From Anaeromyxobacter diazotrophicus (GTDB lineage: Bacteria > Myxococcota > Myxococcia > Myxococcales > Anaeromyxobacteraceae): a stretch of 64,000 nt of DNA. A model generated the notes under the pieces. It made no database searches, was not told the DNA's origin, and was given only the letters and a program-made list of their open reading frames with translations. The first letter of the stretch is position 1, and each line of letters opens with the position of its first letter. This document shows, one piece after another, positions 56,641-64,000 of this stretch. Location: the NCBI RefSeq assembly GCF_013340205.1, contig NZ_BJTG01000001.1, positions 62,001 through 126,000 on the forward strand, in the 5' to 3' direction. The translations under genes were made by a program, and so were the position numbers.

Positions 56641-57159
56641 ATGACGAACGAGCTGCGCGCCAGCATCCGCGACGTGCCCGACTTCCCGAAGAAGGGCATC
56701 GTCTTCAAGGACATCACCCCCGTCCTCGCCGACGCCAGGCTCTTCCGCGGGGTCATCGACGCGCTCGCCGAGCGCTACCGCGGGCTCGGCATCGGGAAGG
56801 TCGTCGGGATCGAGTCGCGCGGCTTCATCTTCGCGGCGCCGCTGGCGGTGGCCCTGGGCGCGGGGCTCGCCATCGTGCGCAAGCCGGGCAAGCTGCCCTG
56901 GCGCACCGTCCGCGAGGTGTACGCGCTCGAGTACGGCGAGGACGCGCTCGAGATGCACCTCGACGCGGTCGGGCCGGGGGAGCGGGTGCTGGTGGTGGAC
57001 GACGTGCTCGCCACCGGCGGCACCGCCGGGGCGGTGGGCCGGCTCGTGACGCGCCAGGGCGCGGAGCTGGTGGGGTTCGCCTTCCTGCTCGAGCTGGGGT
57101 TCCTGCACGGCGCCCGGCGCCTCGGCGCCGGCAAGGTCCACGCGCTCGTCCAGTACTGA
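56641..57159 (+). CDS. apt: Adenine phosphoribosyltransferase
   Basis: 172 residues, the usual length. It makes AMP from adenine and PRPP in purine salvage. Motifs: [20 protein letters not shown] at the N-terminus, [40 protein letters not shown] and the PRPP loop [20 protein letters not shown]. The ending [20 protein letters not shown] is typical. The ATG at 56641 starts the conserved N-terminus. It lies 57 bases downstream of the M23 gene and 18 bases upstream of the MBL gene in the same direction. Confidence 0.97.
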   Translation: MTNELRASIRDVPDFPKKGIVFKDITPVLADARLFRGVIDALAERYRGLGIGKVVGIESRGFIFAAPLAVALGAGLAIVRKPGKLPWRTVREVYALEYGEDALEMHLDAVGPGERVLVVDDVLATGGTAGAVGRLVTRQGAELVGFAFLLELGFLHGARRLGAGKVHALVQY

Positions 57160-57177
57160 GGCGTTAGAACAGGGGGC

Positions 57178-58014
57178 GTGCCCGCCGCGCCGCCGCCCTC
57201 CGACCACCTGAAGTTCCTCGGGACCGCCGGGGCCCGGCACGTGGTCGCCACGCAGGTGCGCCACTCGGGCGGGCTCGTCTACGCGCTGGGCGGCTTCAGG
57301 CTGTGGGTCGATCCGGGCCCGGGGGCGCTCGTGCGCGCGCTCGCCTCGCGCCCGAAGCTCGACCCGGCGCGGGTCGACGCGCTCTACCTCTCGCACCGCC
57401 ACCTCGATCACGCGGGCGACGCCACGGCGGTGCTGGAGGCGATGACCGGCGGCGGCTTCAAGCGGCGCGCGGCGCTCTTCGCGCCGGGCGACGCGCTCGA
57501 GGACGACCCGGTGGTGTTCCGGTATGCCCAGGCGTTCCCGGCCCGGATCGAGCGGCTTCGGGCGGGCGGCGCCTGGGAGCTCGCGCCGGGGATCACGCTC
57601 GCGACCCCGCTCGCGCACGACCACGGCGTCGAGACCTACGGCTACCGCCTCACCGCGCCCGGGGTCTCGGTCGGGCACGTGGTGGACACCTTCTGGATGG
57701 ACGCGCTCGCGGAGGCGTACGCCGGCGTCGAGGTGCTGCTCGTGAACACCACCCGGCTCCAGGGCGGCGACCGCCGCCTGCTCCACCTCGGCGCGGACGA
57801 CGCCGAGCGGCTCATCGCGGCGGTGCGACCCCGGCTGGCGGTGCTGACGCACTTCGGGATGCAGCTCGTCCGGGAGGGTCCGGAGCGCGTGGCGCTCGCC
57901 ATCTCGGAGCGGACCGGCGTCCCGACCCTGGCGGCGCGCGACGGTCAATCGCTGCCGCTGCCGCCCCCTCTCCCCGCCCCTCACCCGGGGGAAGATGGTA
58001 GAGAGGGGCCGTGA
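57178..58014 (+). CDS. MBL-fold metallo-hydrolase
   Basis: 278 residues. A metallo-beta-lactamase fold with the zinc motif YLSHRHLDHAGDATAV (His73, His75, Asp77, His78), further His in TPLAHDHGVETYGYRL and VLTHFGMQLV, and Asp in SVGHVVDTFWM. It opens KFLGTAGARHVVATQVRHSG, resembling the RNase Z/PhnP-like group of phosphodiesterases, but the exact substrate is unknown. The C-terminal tail (PPPLPAPHPGEDGREGP) is encoded by a CTCTCCCC-type hairpin repeat. It is coupled to the following flavin reductase gene by a GTGA overlap. Confidence 0.85.
   Translation: MPAAPPPSDHLKFLGTAGARHVVATQVRHSGGLVYALGGFRLWVDPGPGALVRALASRPKLDPARVDALYLSHRHLDHAGDATAVLEAMTGGGFKRRAALFAPGDALEDDPVVFRYAQAFPARIERLRAGGAWELAPGITLATPLAHDHGVETYGYRLTAPGVSVGHVVDTFWMDALAEAYAGVEVLLVNTTRLQGGDRRLLHLGADDAERLIAAVRPRLAVLTHFGMQLVREGPERVALAISERTGVPTLAARDGQSLPLPPPLPAPHPGEDGREGP
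57965..58008. repeat. CTCTCCCC-rich repeat at the 3' end of the MBL gene
   Basis: CCCCTCTCCCCGCCCCTCAC and, 20 bases on, AGAGAGGGG at the other end of the segment form an imperfect inverted repeat with the inner CACCCGGGGG. It is related to the repeat at 31578. It encodes the C-terminal tail of the MBL protein, so it has moved into the end of a gene. Confidence 0.4.
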
Positions 58015-58721
58015 CCCTCGCCTCGGCCCCGCTCATCGGCGCCCGCGTCCTCGCCGCCTGGGACGAGACCCCGGCGCTCCGCGCGGTCAGGCTCCAGCTG
58101 CCGCCGGACGCCGCGCGCGCGCACGAGCGCCCGGGCCAGGTGGTGAAGCTCCACACGTCGGCCGGCGAGGCGTACTTCGCGCTCGCCAGCGCGCCGGACC
58201 CCGCCGGCATGGTCGACCTGCTCGTGAAGCGCGGGGGCAAGGTGGCCGACGCGGCCGTGGCGGCGGCGCTGCCCGGCGCCGACATGGCCATCACCGCGCC
58301 GTTCGGGAAGGGGTTCCCGGTCGAGGAGGGGCACGGCCGGCACGTGCTGCTCTTCGCCGCCGGCTCCGGCATCGCGCCCATCCGCGCACTCGTCCAGCAC
58401 GTGCTCGCGCACCGCGAGGAGTTCGACCGCGTCACGCTCTTCTACGGCCAGCGGCGCGGCCGCGACTTCGCGTACCAGCGCGAGCACCTCGCCTGGGAGC
58501 GCGGGGGCGTGCGGGTGGTGCTCTGCCCGTCGCAGGAGGACGAGGCCTGGCCGGGCGTCCGCGGGCGGGTACAGGAGGTGGCGCGCTCCCTCGCCTTCGG
58601 CGGCGCGCCGCCGGAGAGCTCGGTCGCCTTCGCCTGCGGCATGACGGCGATGGTGGACGACGTGCGGGCCACCCTCGCCCGCGCCGGCATCCCACCCCAG
58701 CGCGTGCATCTGAACTTCTAG
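58011..58721 (+). CDS. Ferredoxin-NADP reductase-like flavoprotein
   Basis: 236 residues from a GTG overlapping the previous stop codon. FAD-binding domain of the FNR type: RAVRLQLPPDAARAHERPGQ, VVKLHTSAGEAYFALASAPD (where FNR enzymes have RxYS, here YFALAS), then the NAD(P)-binding domain VLLFAAGSGIAPIRALVQHV, FYGQRRGRDFAYQREH, and FACGMTAMVDDVRATLARAG, the last matching CGPxxMV of reductases. The RxYT/S motif is degraded (FALAS), so flavin binding may be altered. No 2Fe-2S domain. It probably oxidises NAD(P)H to supply a redox partner not encoded nearby. Confidence 0.82.
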   Translation: MTLASAPLIGARVLAAWDETPALRAVRLQLPPDAARAHERPGQVVKLHTSAGEAYFALASAPDPAGMVDLLVKRGGKVADAAVAAALPGADMAITAPFGKGFPVEEGHGRHVLLFAAGSGIAPIRALVQHVLAHREEFDRVTLFYGQRRGRDFAYQREHLAWERGGVRVVLCPSQEDEAWPGVRGRVQEVARSLAFGGAPPESSVAFACGMTAMVDDVRATLARAGIPPQRVHLNF

Positions 58722-58739
58722 CGGGGCGTGCCGCCCCGC
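58721..58739 (+). terminator. Terminator hairpin after the reductase gene
   Basis: GCGGGGCG and CGCCCCGC pair perfectly over 8 bp around TGC, beginning at the last base of the stop codon. No T tract follows. A second small hairpin (CCCCGC-TGC-GCGGGG) lies at 58760-58774. Together they should end the surE-to-reductase run of genes. Confidence 0.6.
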
Positions 58740-58836
58740 CCGTCCAAAGCTTCGCCCTCCCCCGCTGCGCGGGGCCCCCTCCTCTTCAGCCACCTTCGCC
58801 GCCACCGCCCGGCCCGCGGACGCGGTAAGAAGAGCC

Positions 58837-59877
58837 ATGGTCCCGGCCCGCACCGCGCACGCCGTCTTCATCCTCCTGGCGCTCCTCGCGCTCGCGCTGC
58901 TCGTCGTCATCCTGCTGCCCCTGTGGACGCCGCTCTTCGTGGCGGCGGTGCTGGCGGGGGCGCTCGGCCCGGCCACCACCCGGCTCGCGGCGGCCCTGGG
59001 GGAGCGGCGCAAGCTCGCCGCCGGGCTGCTCACCGCGGCGGTGCTGGTGGCGGTGGTCGCCCCGCTCTCCGCGCTGGGCGCGGTCCTCGTCCCGCAGATC
59101 CAGGCCGGCGTGGGCTGGCTGCGGCAGGTGCTGGCGAGCCACGCGCTCCAGAACGTGGTCGAGCACGTCCCGGCGTCACTGCGGCCCTTCGCGGAGCGGC
59201 TGGCCGAGGCGGTGCCGTCGAGCCTGGGGCGGCTGCAGGAGCTCGCCGCGTCCGAGGGGGCGCGGGCCGCCACGGTGCTGGGGAGCGTCGTCTCCACCAC
59301 CGGCAGCGTGCTGTTCCAGAGCATCCTGACCCTGGTCGCGCTCTACTTCCTCCTGCTCGACGGGCCCGCGCTGGTGGAGTGGCTCAACGAGGCCATCCCG
59401 GTGAAGCGGGGGCAGGTCTCCGAGCTCCTGCGCGACTTCCGGCGCGTCACGGTGACCGTGCTCGTCTCCACCATCGCCACCGGCGGCGTGCAGTCGGTCC
59501 TCGCCACCGTCGGCTACTACTTCGCGGGGGTGCCGAACCCGATCTTCTTCGGGGTCACCACCTTCATCGTGTCGCTCATCCCATTCCTGGGCGCCACCGT
59601 GATGGTGGTGGCGCTGGGACTGGTCCAGCTCCTCACCGGCCACACCGCCGCGGGCGTGGGCCTCACCCTGTTCGGGATCGGGGTGGTGGGCATGATCGAC
59701 AACGTCGTGAAGCCGCTCTTCATCCGCGGGGGCGTGCCGATCCATGGCGCGGTCATCTTCTTCGCGCTCTTCGGCGGGCTCGCCGCCTTCGGCCCGATCG
59801 GCTTCCTGGTCGGCCCGCTCGCCGTCACCTTCGTGGTGGCGGTGGTGCGGATGTACCGCCGCGACTTCGGCGCCTAG
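58837..59877 (+). CDS. AI-2E family transporter (PerM/TqsA type)
   Basis: 346 residues with about eight transmembrane helices. Signatures of the family: the N-terminal pair VFILLALLALALLVVILLPL and LWTPLFVAAVLAGALGPATT, the periplasmic coil with LRQVLASHALQNVVEHVPAS, the motif VALYFLLLDGPALVEWLNEA, LIPFLGATVMVVALGLVQLL, and GIGVVGMIDNVVKPLFIRGG followed by FGPIGFLVGPLAVTFVVAVV. Members export quorum-sensing AI-2 or move other solutes and Na+. Which applies here cannot be told; no luxS is present in the window. Confidence 0.9.
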   Translation: MVPARTAHAVFILLALLALALLVVILLPLWTPLFVAAVLAGALGPATTRLAAALGERRKLAAGLLTAAVLVAVVAPLSALGAVLVPQIQAGVGWLRQVLASHALQNVVEHVPASLRPFAERLAEAVPSSLGRLQELAASEGARAATVLGSVVSTTGSVLFQSILTLVALYFLLLDGPALVEWLNEAIPVKRGQVSELLRDFRRVTVTVLVSTIATGGVQSVLATVGYYFAGVPNPIFFGVTTFIVSLIPFLGATVMVVALGLVQLLTGHTAAGVGLTLFGIGVVGMIDNVVKPLFIRGGVPIHGAVIFFALFGGLAAFGPIGFLVGPLAVTFVVAVVRMYRRDFGA

Positions 59878-59892
59878 CGGCGGGCCGGCGCC

Positions 59893-60141
59893 CTACCCCT
59901 CCGCCCGGAAGGCGCGGAAGGCGAGCAAGGTCTCGGTCTCGCGGATGCCGGGGAGCTTCTGCACCCGGCCCGGGATGACGTCGCTGAAGGCGTCGTAGTC
60001 GGGCGCGTAGAGCTTCACGAGCAGGTCCCAGGGCCCGGTGATGGAGTGGACCTCCGAGACGCCCTCGATCTCCATGAGGGCGTTCGCGACCTGCTCGATC
60101 TTGCCCAGCTCGCACCGGACCAGCACGAAGGCGGCTTTCAT
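59893..60141 (-). CDS. Stand-alone Lrp/AsnC ligand-binding (RAM) domain protein
   Basis: 82 residues. The whole chain is one RAM domain: KAAFVLVRCELGKIEQVANA, LMEIEGVSEVHSITGPWDLL, VKLYAPDYDAFSDVIPGRVQ, and KLPGIRETETLLAF. There is no helix-turn-helix. Such single-domain Lrp relatives bind amino acids and probably sense small molecules or regulate partner proteins by oligomerisation. The gene follows the acyl-CoA dehydrogenase gene by 9 bases and is presumably co-transcribed, which suggests that it reports amino-acid or acyl-CoA levels for that pathway (inference). Confidence 0.9.
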   Translation of the reverse strand: MKAAFVLVRCELGKIEQVANALMEIEGVSEVHSITGPWDLLVKLYAPDYDAFSDVIPGRVQKLPGIRETETLLAFRAFRAEG

Positions 60142-60150
60142 GCCCGCATC

Positions 60151-61962
60151 TTACGCCCAGCCGAGCGGATACTTCCCGGCCTCGAGCGTCTTCGTCACGA
60201 TGATCTCGCGCAGGGCGGTCAGGTCGGCCGGGTCCTCGTCGAACAGCTTGCGGAGGCGCCCGAGGTGCTCCCGGCAGGCGGCGACGTCGGTGACGGTGGC
60301 GCGGAGCGCCCGCTTCGCCTGCGCGTAGGCGCGCTCGTGCGCCTCGACCGCGTAGAGCTTGACGCACGCCTCGGCCACCGGCTCGACCCGGCCGTCGCGC
60401 GCCGACTGGAGGGCCCGGGCGACGGCGCTGTCCACCGCGTACGCCTCGATGGCCACGTCGGCCAGCGCGCCCAGCACCTCCTGCTTCTCGGAGAGCGCCG
60501 GGCCGAAGGTCTCCACCGCCGCCTGCAGGGCGTACACCATGAGGTGCTTGTTGAGCTCGGCCAGGCGCCGCTCGCGCGCGAGCGGGCCGGGGCCGGGCCG
60601 CGGCAGCTCGCCCCGCGCCGCCGCCTCGCCCACGGTGCGGGCGAGCTGCGGCAGCGGGAACTGACCCTTGGCGGCGCGCTTCAGCAGGGTGCCGGGGATG
60701 AGCATCCGGTTGATCTCGTTCGTCCCCTCGAAGATGCGGTTCACCCGGTTGTCGCGGTAGACGCGCTCGATGGCGTACTCCTCCACGAAGCCGTACCCGC
60801 CGTGGATCTGGAGCGCCTCGTCGGCGGCCTGCGACAGCGCCTCCGAGCCCCACACCTTCAGGATGGACGCCTCGATGTTGTACTCCTCGACGGCGGCGAT
60901 GACCGCCTGGTCGAACGCGGGCGTGCCGTGCGCCGCGCCGGACCGCGCCATCCGCTCGTCGATGAGGCCGGTGGTGCGGTAGCTCATCGCCTCGCCGGCG
61001 TAGACGAGCGCCGCCATGCGGGCGAGCTTCTCGCGGACGAGGCCGAACCCGGTGATGGGCTGGCCGAACGCCCGCCGGTCGCGGCCGTACTCGACCGCGA
61101 GCTGCAGCACGCCGCGGCAGCCGGCCACGCACCCGGCGCCCAGCTTGAGCCGGCCGATGTTGAGGATGTTGAACGCGATGCGGTGACCCTTGCCCGGCTC
61201 GCCCAGCAGGTTCTCGGCCGGGATCTTCGCGTCCTCGAAGATGAGCGGGCAGGTCGAGCTGCCCCGGATGCCCATCTTGTGCTCCTCGGCGCCGAGCGAG
61301 AACCCGGGGGTCCCCTTCTCCACGATGAAGGCGCTGAACTTGTCGCCGTCGATCTTGGCGAACACGATGAAGACGTCGGCGAAGCCGGCGTTGGTGATCC
61401 ACTGCTTCGAGCCGTTCAGCACGAAGTGCTTGCGGTCGGGCGTGAGCACCGCCTTCGTGCGCGCGCCGAGCGCGTCCGAGCCGGACGACGACTCGGAGAG
61501 CGCGTAGGCCGCCACCCACTCGCCCGAGACGAGCTTCGGCAGGTACCGGCGCTTCTGCGCCTCGGTCCCGAAGTAGACGATGGGCAGGGAGCCGATGCCG
61601 ACCTGCGCCCCGAAGGTCACCGACCAGGCGCCGAGCCTCGCCATCGCCTCGGTGACGAGCATCGACGAGGTCTCGTCCTGGCCCAGCCCGCCGTACGCCT
61701 CCGGCACGTCGAGCCCGAGGAGCCCGAGCTCGCCCGCCTCGCGCAGGAGCTGCCGCACGAACGGATAGTCCTTCTTCTCGATGCGGGCGGCGTTCGCGAG
61801 CACCCGCTCCTCCGCGAACTGCTCCGCGGTCCGGAAGAAGGCGCGCTGGTCCTCGGTGAAGTCGTCGGGGGTCCGGATGCGCTCCTGGCCGACCGGGGCG
61901 AGCAGGAACCCGCCGCCGGGCGGGAGGGCGGAAACATCGAGGATCTGCGCTGGGTTCGACAT
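60151..61962 (-). CDS. Acyl-CoA dehydrogenase (long form, ACADVL-like)
   Basis: 603 residues from ATG 61962, chosen because upstream sequence is not protein-like. An acyl-CoA dehydrogenase core of ~380 residues (QFAEERVLANAARIEKKDYP, LGLLGLDVPEAYGGLGQDET, ALSESSSGSDALGARTKAVL, NGSKQWITNAGFADVFIVFA, QIHGGYGFVEEYAIERVYRD, RIFEGTNEINRMLI) is followed by a ~170-residue C-terminal helical extension as in mitochondrial very-long-chain ACAD. The catalytic base is Glu in FVEEYAIE or in IFEGTNE depending on subtype; the long-chain type uses a Glu in the latter region. It oxidises acyl-CoA in fatty-acid or amino-acid breakdown, with ETF as acceptor. The stand-alone RAM gene follows. Confidence 0.9.
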   Translation of the reverse strand: MSNPAQILDVSALPPGGGFLLAPVGQERIRTPDDFTEDQRAFFRTAEQFAEERVLANAARIEKKDYPFVRQLLREAGELGLLGLDVPEAYGGLGQDETSSMLVTEAMARLGAWSVTFGAQVGIGSLPIVYFGTEAQKRRYLPKLVSGEWVAAYALSESSSGSDALGARTKAVLTPDRKHFVLNGSKQWITNAGFADVFIVFAKIDGDKFSAFIVEKGTPGFSLGAEEHKMGIRGSSTCPLIFEDAKIPAENLLGEPGKGHRIAFNILNIGRLKLGAGCVAGCRGVLQLAVEYGRDRRAFGQPITGFGLVREKLARMAALVYAGEAMSYRTTGLIDERMARSGAAHGTPAFDQAVIAAVEEYNIEASILKVWGSEALSQAADEALQIHGGYGFVEEYAIERVYRDNRVNRIFEGTNEINRMLIPGTLLKRAAKGQFPLPQLARTVGEAAARGELPRPGPGPLARERRLAELNKHLMVYALQAAVETFGPALSEKQEVLGALADVAIEAYAVDSAVARALQSARDGRVEPVAEACVKLYAVEAHERAYAQAKRALRATVTDVAACREHLGRLRKLFDEDPADLTALREIIVTKTLEAGKYPLGWA

Positions 61963-62054
61963 GGGCGAAGGCTCCGTTGATTCTCGGGTCAACAGCCGCA
62001 CTCGAACATGTCGACGCCGCTGCGCCGCGTCAACCGAACCGCCGCGAGGCCCCC

Positions 62055-63005
62055 TCAGGGCCAGCTGGACGCCGGCCCGTGCCAGTCGGCGGTGACCTCG
62101 AGCCACATGGCGAGGCCGGCGAAGCGCCCGTACGGAGCGTACCAGGCGCGCAGGGCGCGGTCGGTGGGGACCCGGCGGCGCCCGCGCAGCCGCATGAGCT
62201 TCGCACGGGTCCAGGAGTCGAGCGCCAGGTGGTCGTGGCGCCCGAGGAGCCGGAGCAGGTGCTCGGTGGCGTAGGGGCCGTAGCCCGCGAGCCCGGCGAT
62301 CTCCTCCGCCAGCGCCCCGGTGGCGCGCGCCGGATCGCGCCAGGCCTCCACGTCGAGCTCCCCGCTCGCCACCCGGCGCGCCAGCTCGCGGAGGGCGCCG
62401 GCGCGGTAACCGGCCCGGACGGCGTCGCGGTAGAAGCGCTCCGGCGCGGCCGCCATCGCCTGGGGCGACGGGAACGCGCGCGCGCCGCCGGGGCCCGGCT
62501 CCCCGAGCCGCTCCACCAGGTTCGCGGTCATGACGCGGGTGAGCGCCCAGGAGCAGTTGGTCGTGCAGAGCGTCTTCACCGCGTCCTCGAAGACCGTCGG
62601 CGAGCGCAGCAGGCGCCCAGCCCCGCGCTCCGCAGCCCAGGCGAGGGCAGGCAACGAGGAGCGTGCACGCCGTAGGGCGGGGGCTCGTCCCCTGCCCGCC
62701 TCGAGCTCGCGGATCCTGGCGTAGAAGGGGGCGAGGTCCTCGTCGAGCCCGAGGCAGACGCGCACCTGCCGCCGCGCCTCCGCGGACTCGGCCGCCGAGA
62801 GCCGGCCCTCCGCCCGGACGCGGAGCGCGAGCCCGCCGCCCGCGCCGTCCCGCGGCGCCACCTCGACGTCCACCACCCGGCCCGGCGCGAGCCGGAGCGG
62901 GCGCGCGAGCACCTTCCGCCCGGCGTCGTAGCGCCAGGGCGCGAGGTCGTAGAACCCGTGGCTGCGGACGGTGAGGTCGAGGTCGAAGGGGGAGGGGGTG
63001 TCCAC
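62055..63005 (-). CDS. Helix-hairpin-helix (HhH-GPD) DNA glycosylase family protein
   Basis: 316 residues. A DNA-repair glycosylase of the HhH-GPD superfamily, close to the AlkA/OGG-like groups. The C-terminal domain holds the helix-hairpin-helix and Gly/Pro loop (AEEIAGLAGYGPYATEHLLR) with the catalytic Asp in GRHDHLALDSWT. Other motifs are SPTVFEDAVKTLCTTNCSWA, near the start of the domain, and RVMTANLVERLG. The N-terminal 110 residues form a beta-domain (DLTVRSHGFYDLAPWRYDAG). A linker segment RGRAPA at about residue 105 is encoded by a PR21 repeat. The base specificity is not known. Opposite alkylation proteins in the window (AidB-like, ATL) make an alkylated-base role plausible. Confidence 0.85.
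   Translation of the reverse strand: MDTPSPFDLDLTVRSHGFYDLAPWRYDAGRKVLARPLRLAPGRVVDVEVAPRDGAGGGLALRVRAEGRLSAAESAEARRQVRVCLGLDEDLAPFYARIRELEAGRGRAPALRRARSSLPALAWAAERGAGRLLRSPTVFEDAVKTLCTTNCSWALTRVMTANLVERLGEPGPGGARAFPSPQAMAAAPERFYRDAVRAGYRAGALRELARRVASGELDVEAWRDPARATGALAEEIAGLAGYGPYATEHLLRLLGRHDHLALDSWTRAKLMRLRGRRRVPTDRALRAWYAPYGRFAGLAMWLEVTADWHGPASSWP
62676..62696. repeat. PR21 palindromic repeat, copy 4, inside the glycosylase gene
   Basis: Arms GGCGGGGG and CCCCTGCC around CTCGT; one base differs from the consensus arm. Minus-strand translation gives GRGRAPAL, close to the GGGRAPAP of the HNH copy, in the same frame. It lies in a linker between the N-terminal and catalytic parts. Confidence 0.75.
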
Positions 63006-63014
63006 GGCGCTGGC

Positions 63015-63035
63015 GGCGGGGGACGAGCCCCCGCC
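63015..63035. repeat. PR21 palindromic repeat, copy 5, between glycosylase and secA
   Basis: A perfect copy (GGCGGGGG, ACGAG, CCCCCGCC) followed by CTACCGG. It lies 9 bases before the glycosylase start and 40 bases after the secA stop codon, and may end the secA transcript. Confidence 0.8.
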
Positions 63036-63075
63036 CTACCGGTCGTTGTCGGGGGGGCCCTGCGCCCCGCCGCCG

Positions 63076-64000
<925 letters not shown>

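Overview
The window is about 64 kb of very GC-rich chromosomal DNA with codons strongly biased to G/C in the third position. GC content, gene content and the absence of introns, tRNAs and rRNAs suggest a Myxococcota bacterium close to Anaeromyxobacter. This is inference from composition and gene families; no database was searched. About 67 protein genes fill over 90 percent of the sequence. Many neighbours overlap by a 4-base ATGA or GTGA start/stop junction, and several convergent or divergent pairs are separated by fewer than 40 bases.

Layout. 1-6.5 kb: C-terminus of a large FAD/Fe-S oxidoreductase, an orphan branched-chain amino-acid binding protein, fdhD, glycogen debranching enzyme glgX and an EEP-family hydrolase. 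6.7-15.2 kb: AidB-like acyl-CoA dehydrogenase, YihY membrane protein, OmpA-like protein, DUF72, patatin-like lipase, an outer-membrane-type protein, an HDOD protein and a response regulator. 15.2-18.7 kb: a nitrogen cluster of amtB, a Kef-type antiporter and glnB, each with a sigma-54 type -24/-12 match upstream. 18.7-26.3 kb: XRE-cupin regulator, a lemA/TPM-domain operon, an alkyltransferase-like protein, glycogen phosphorylase and an M20 peptidase. 26.4-29.7 kb: a translationally coupled YcaO-TfuA-SUI1 operon followed by a LuxR-type regulator.

30-51.6 kb: an HNH endonuclease module (copy 1), two tandem HtrA-like proteases without signal peptides, a DUF4142 protein, a complete Rrf2-sufBCDSUT iron-sulfur assembly operon, yaeQ, two small exported proteins, recQ, a two-OB-fold lipoprotein, an ABC-2 exporter, a methyltransferase, a FemAB-like protein, a YbaK-like deacylase, and a second, 5'-truncated copy of the HNH module. 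51.6-64 kb: DUF2917 protein and divergent LysR regulator around a long perfect palindrome, PilZ, PfpI, YwiC-like, surE with an M23/LysM lipoprotein, apt, MBL hydrolase with a flavin reductase, AI-2E family transporter, acyl-CoA dehydrogenase with a stand-alone Lrp ligand domain, a helix-hairpin-helix glycosylase, and the C-terminus of secA.

The most unusual items are the YcaO-TfuA pair coupled to a translation-initiation-factor homologue with no visible precursor peptide; a duplicated HNH module whose homology extends beyond the gene on both sides; a 21-bp palindromic repeat present five times, three of them inside coding sequences; and sigma-54 signals that appear to tie a cation/proton antiporter to the nitrogen regulon.
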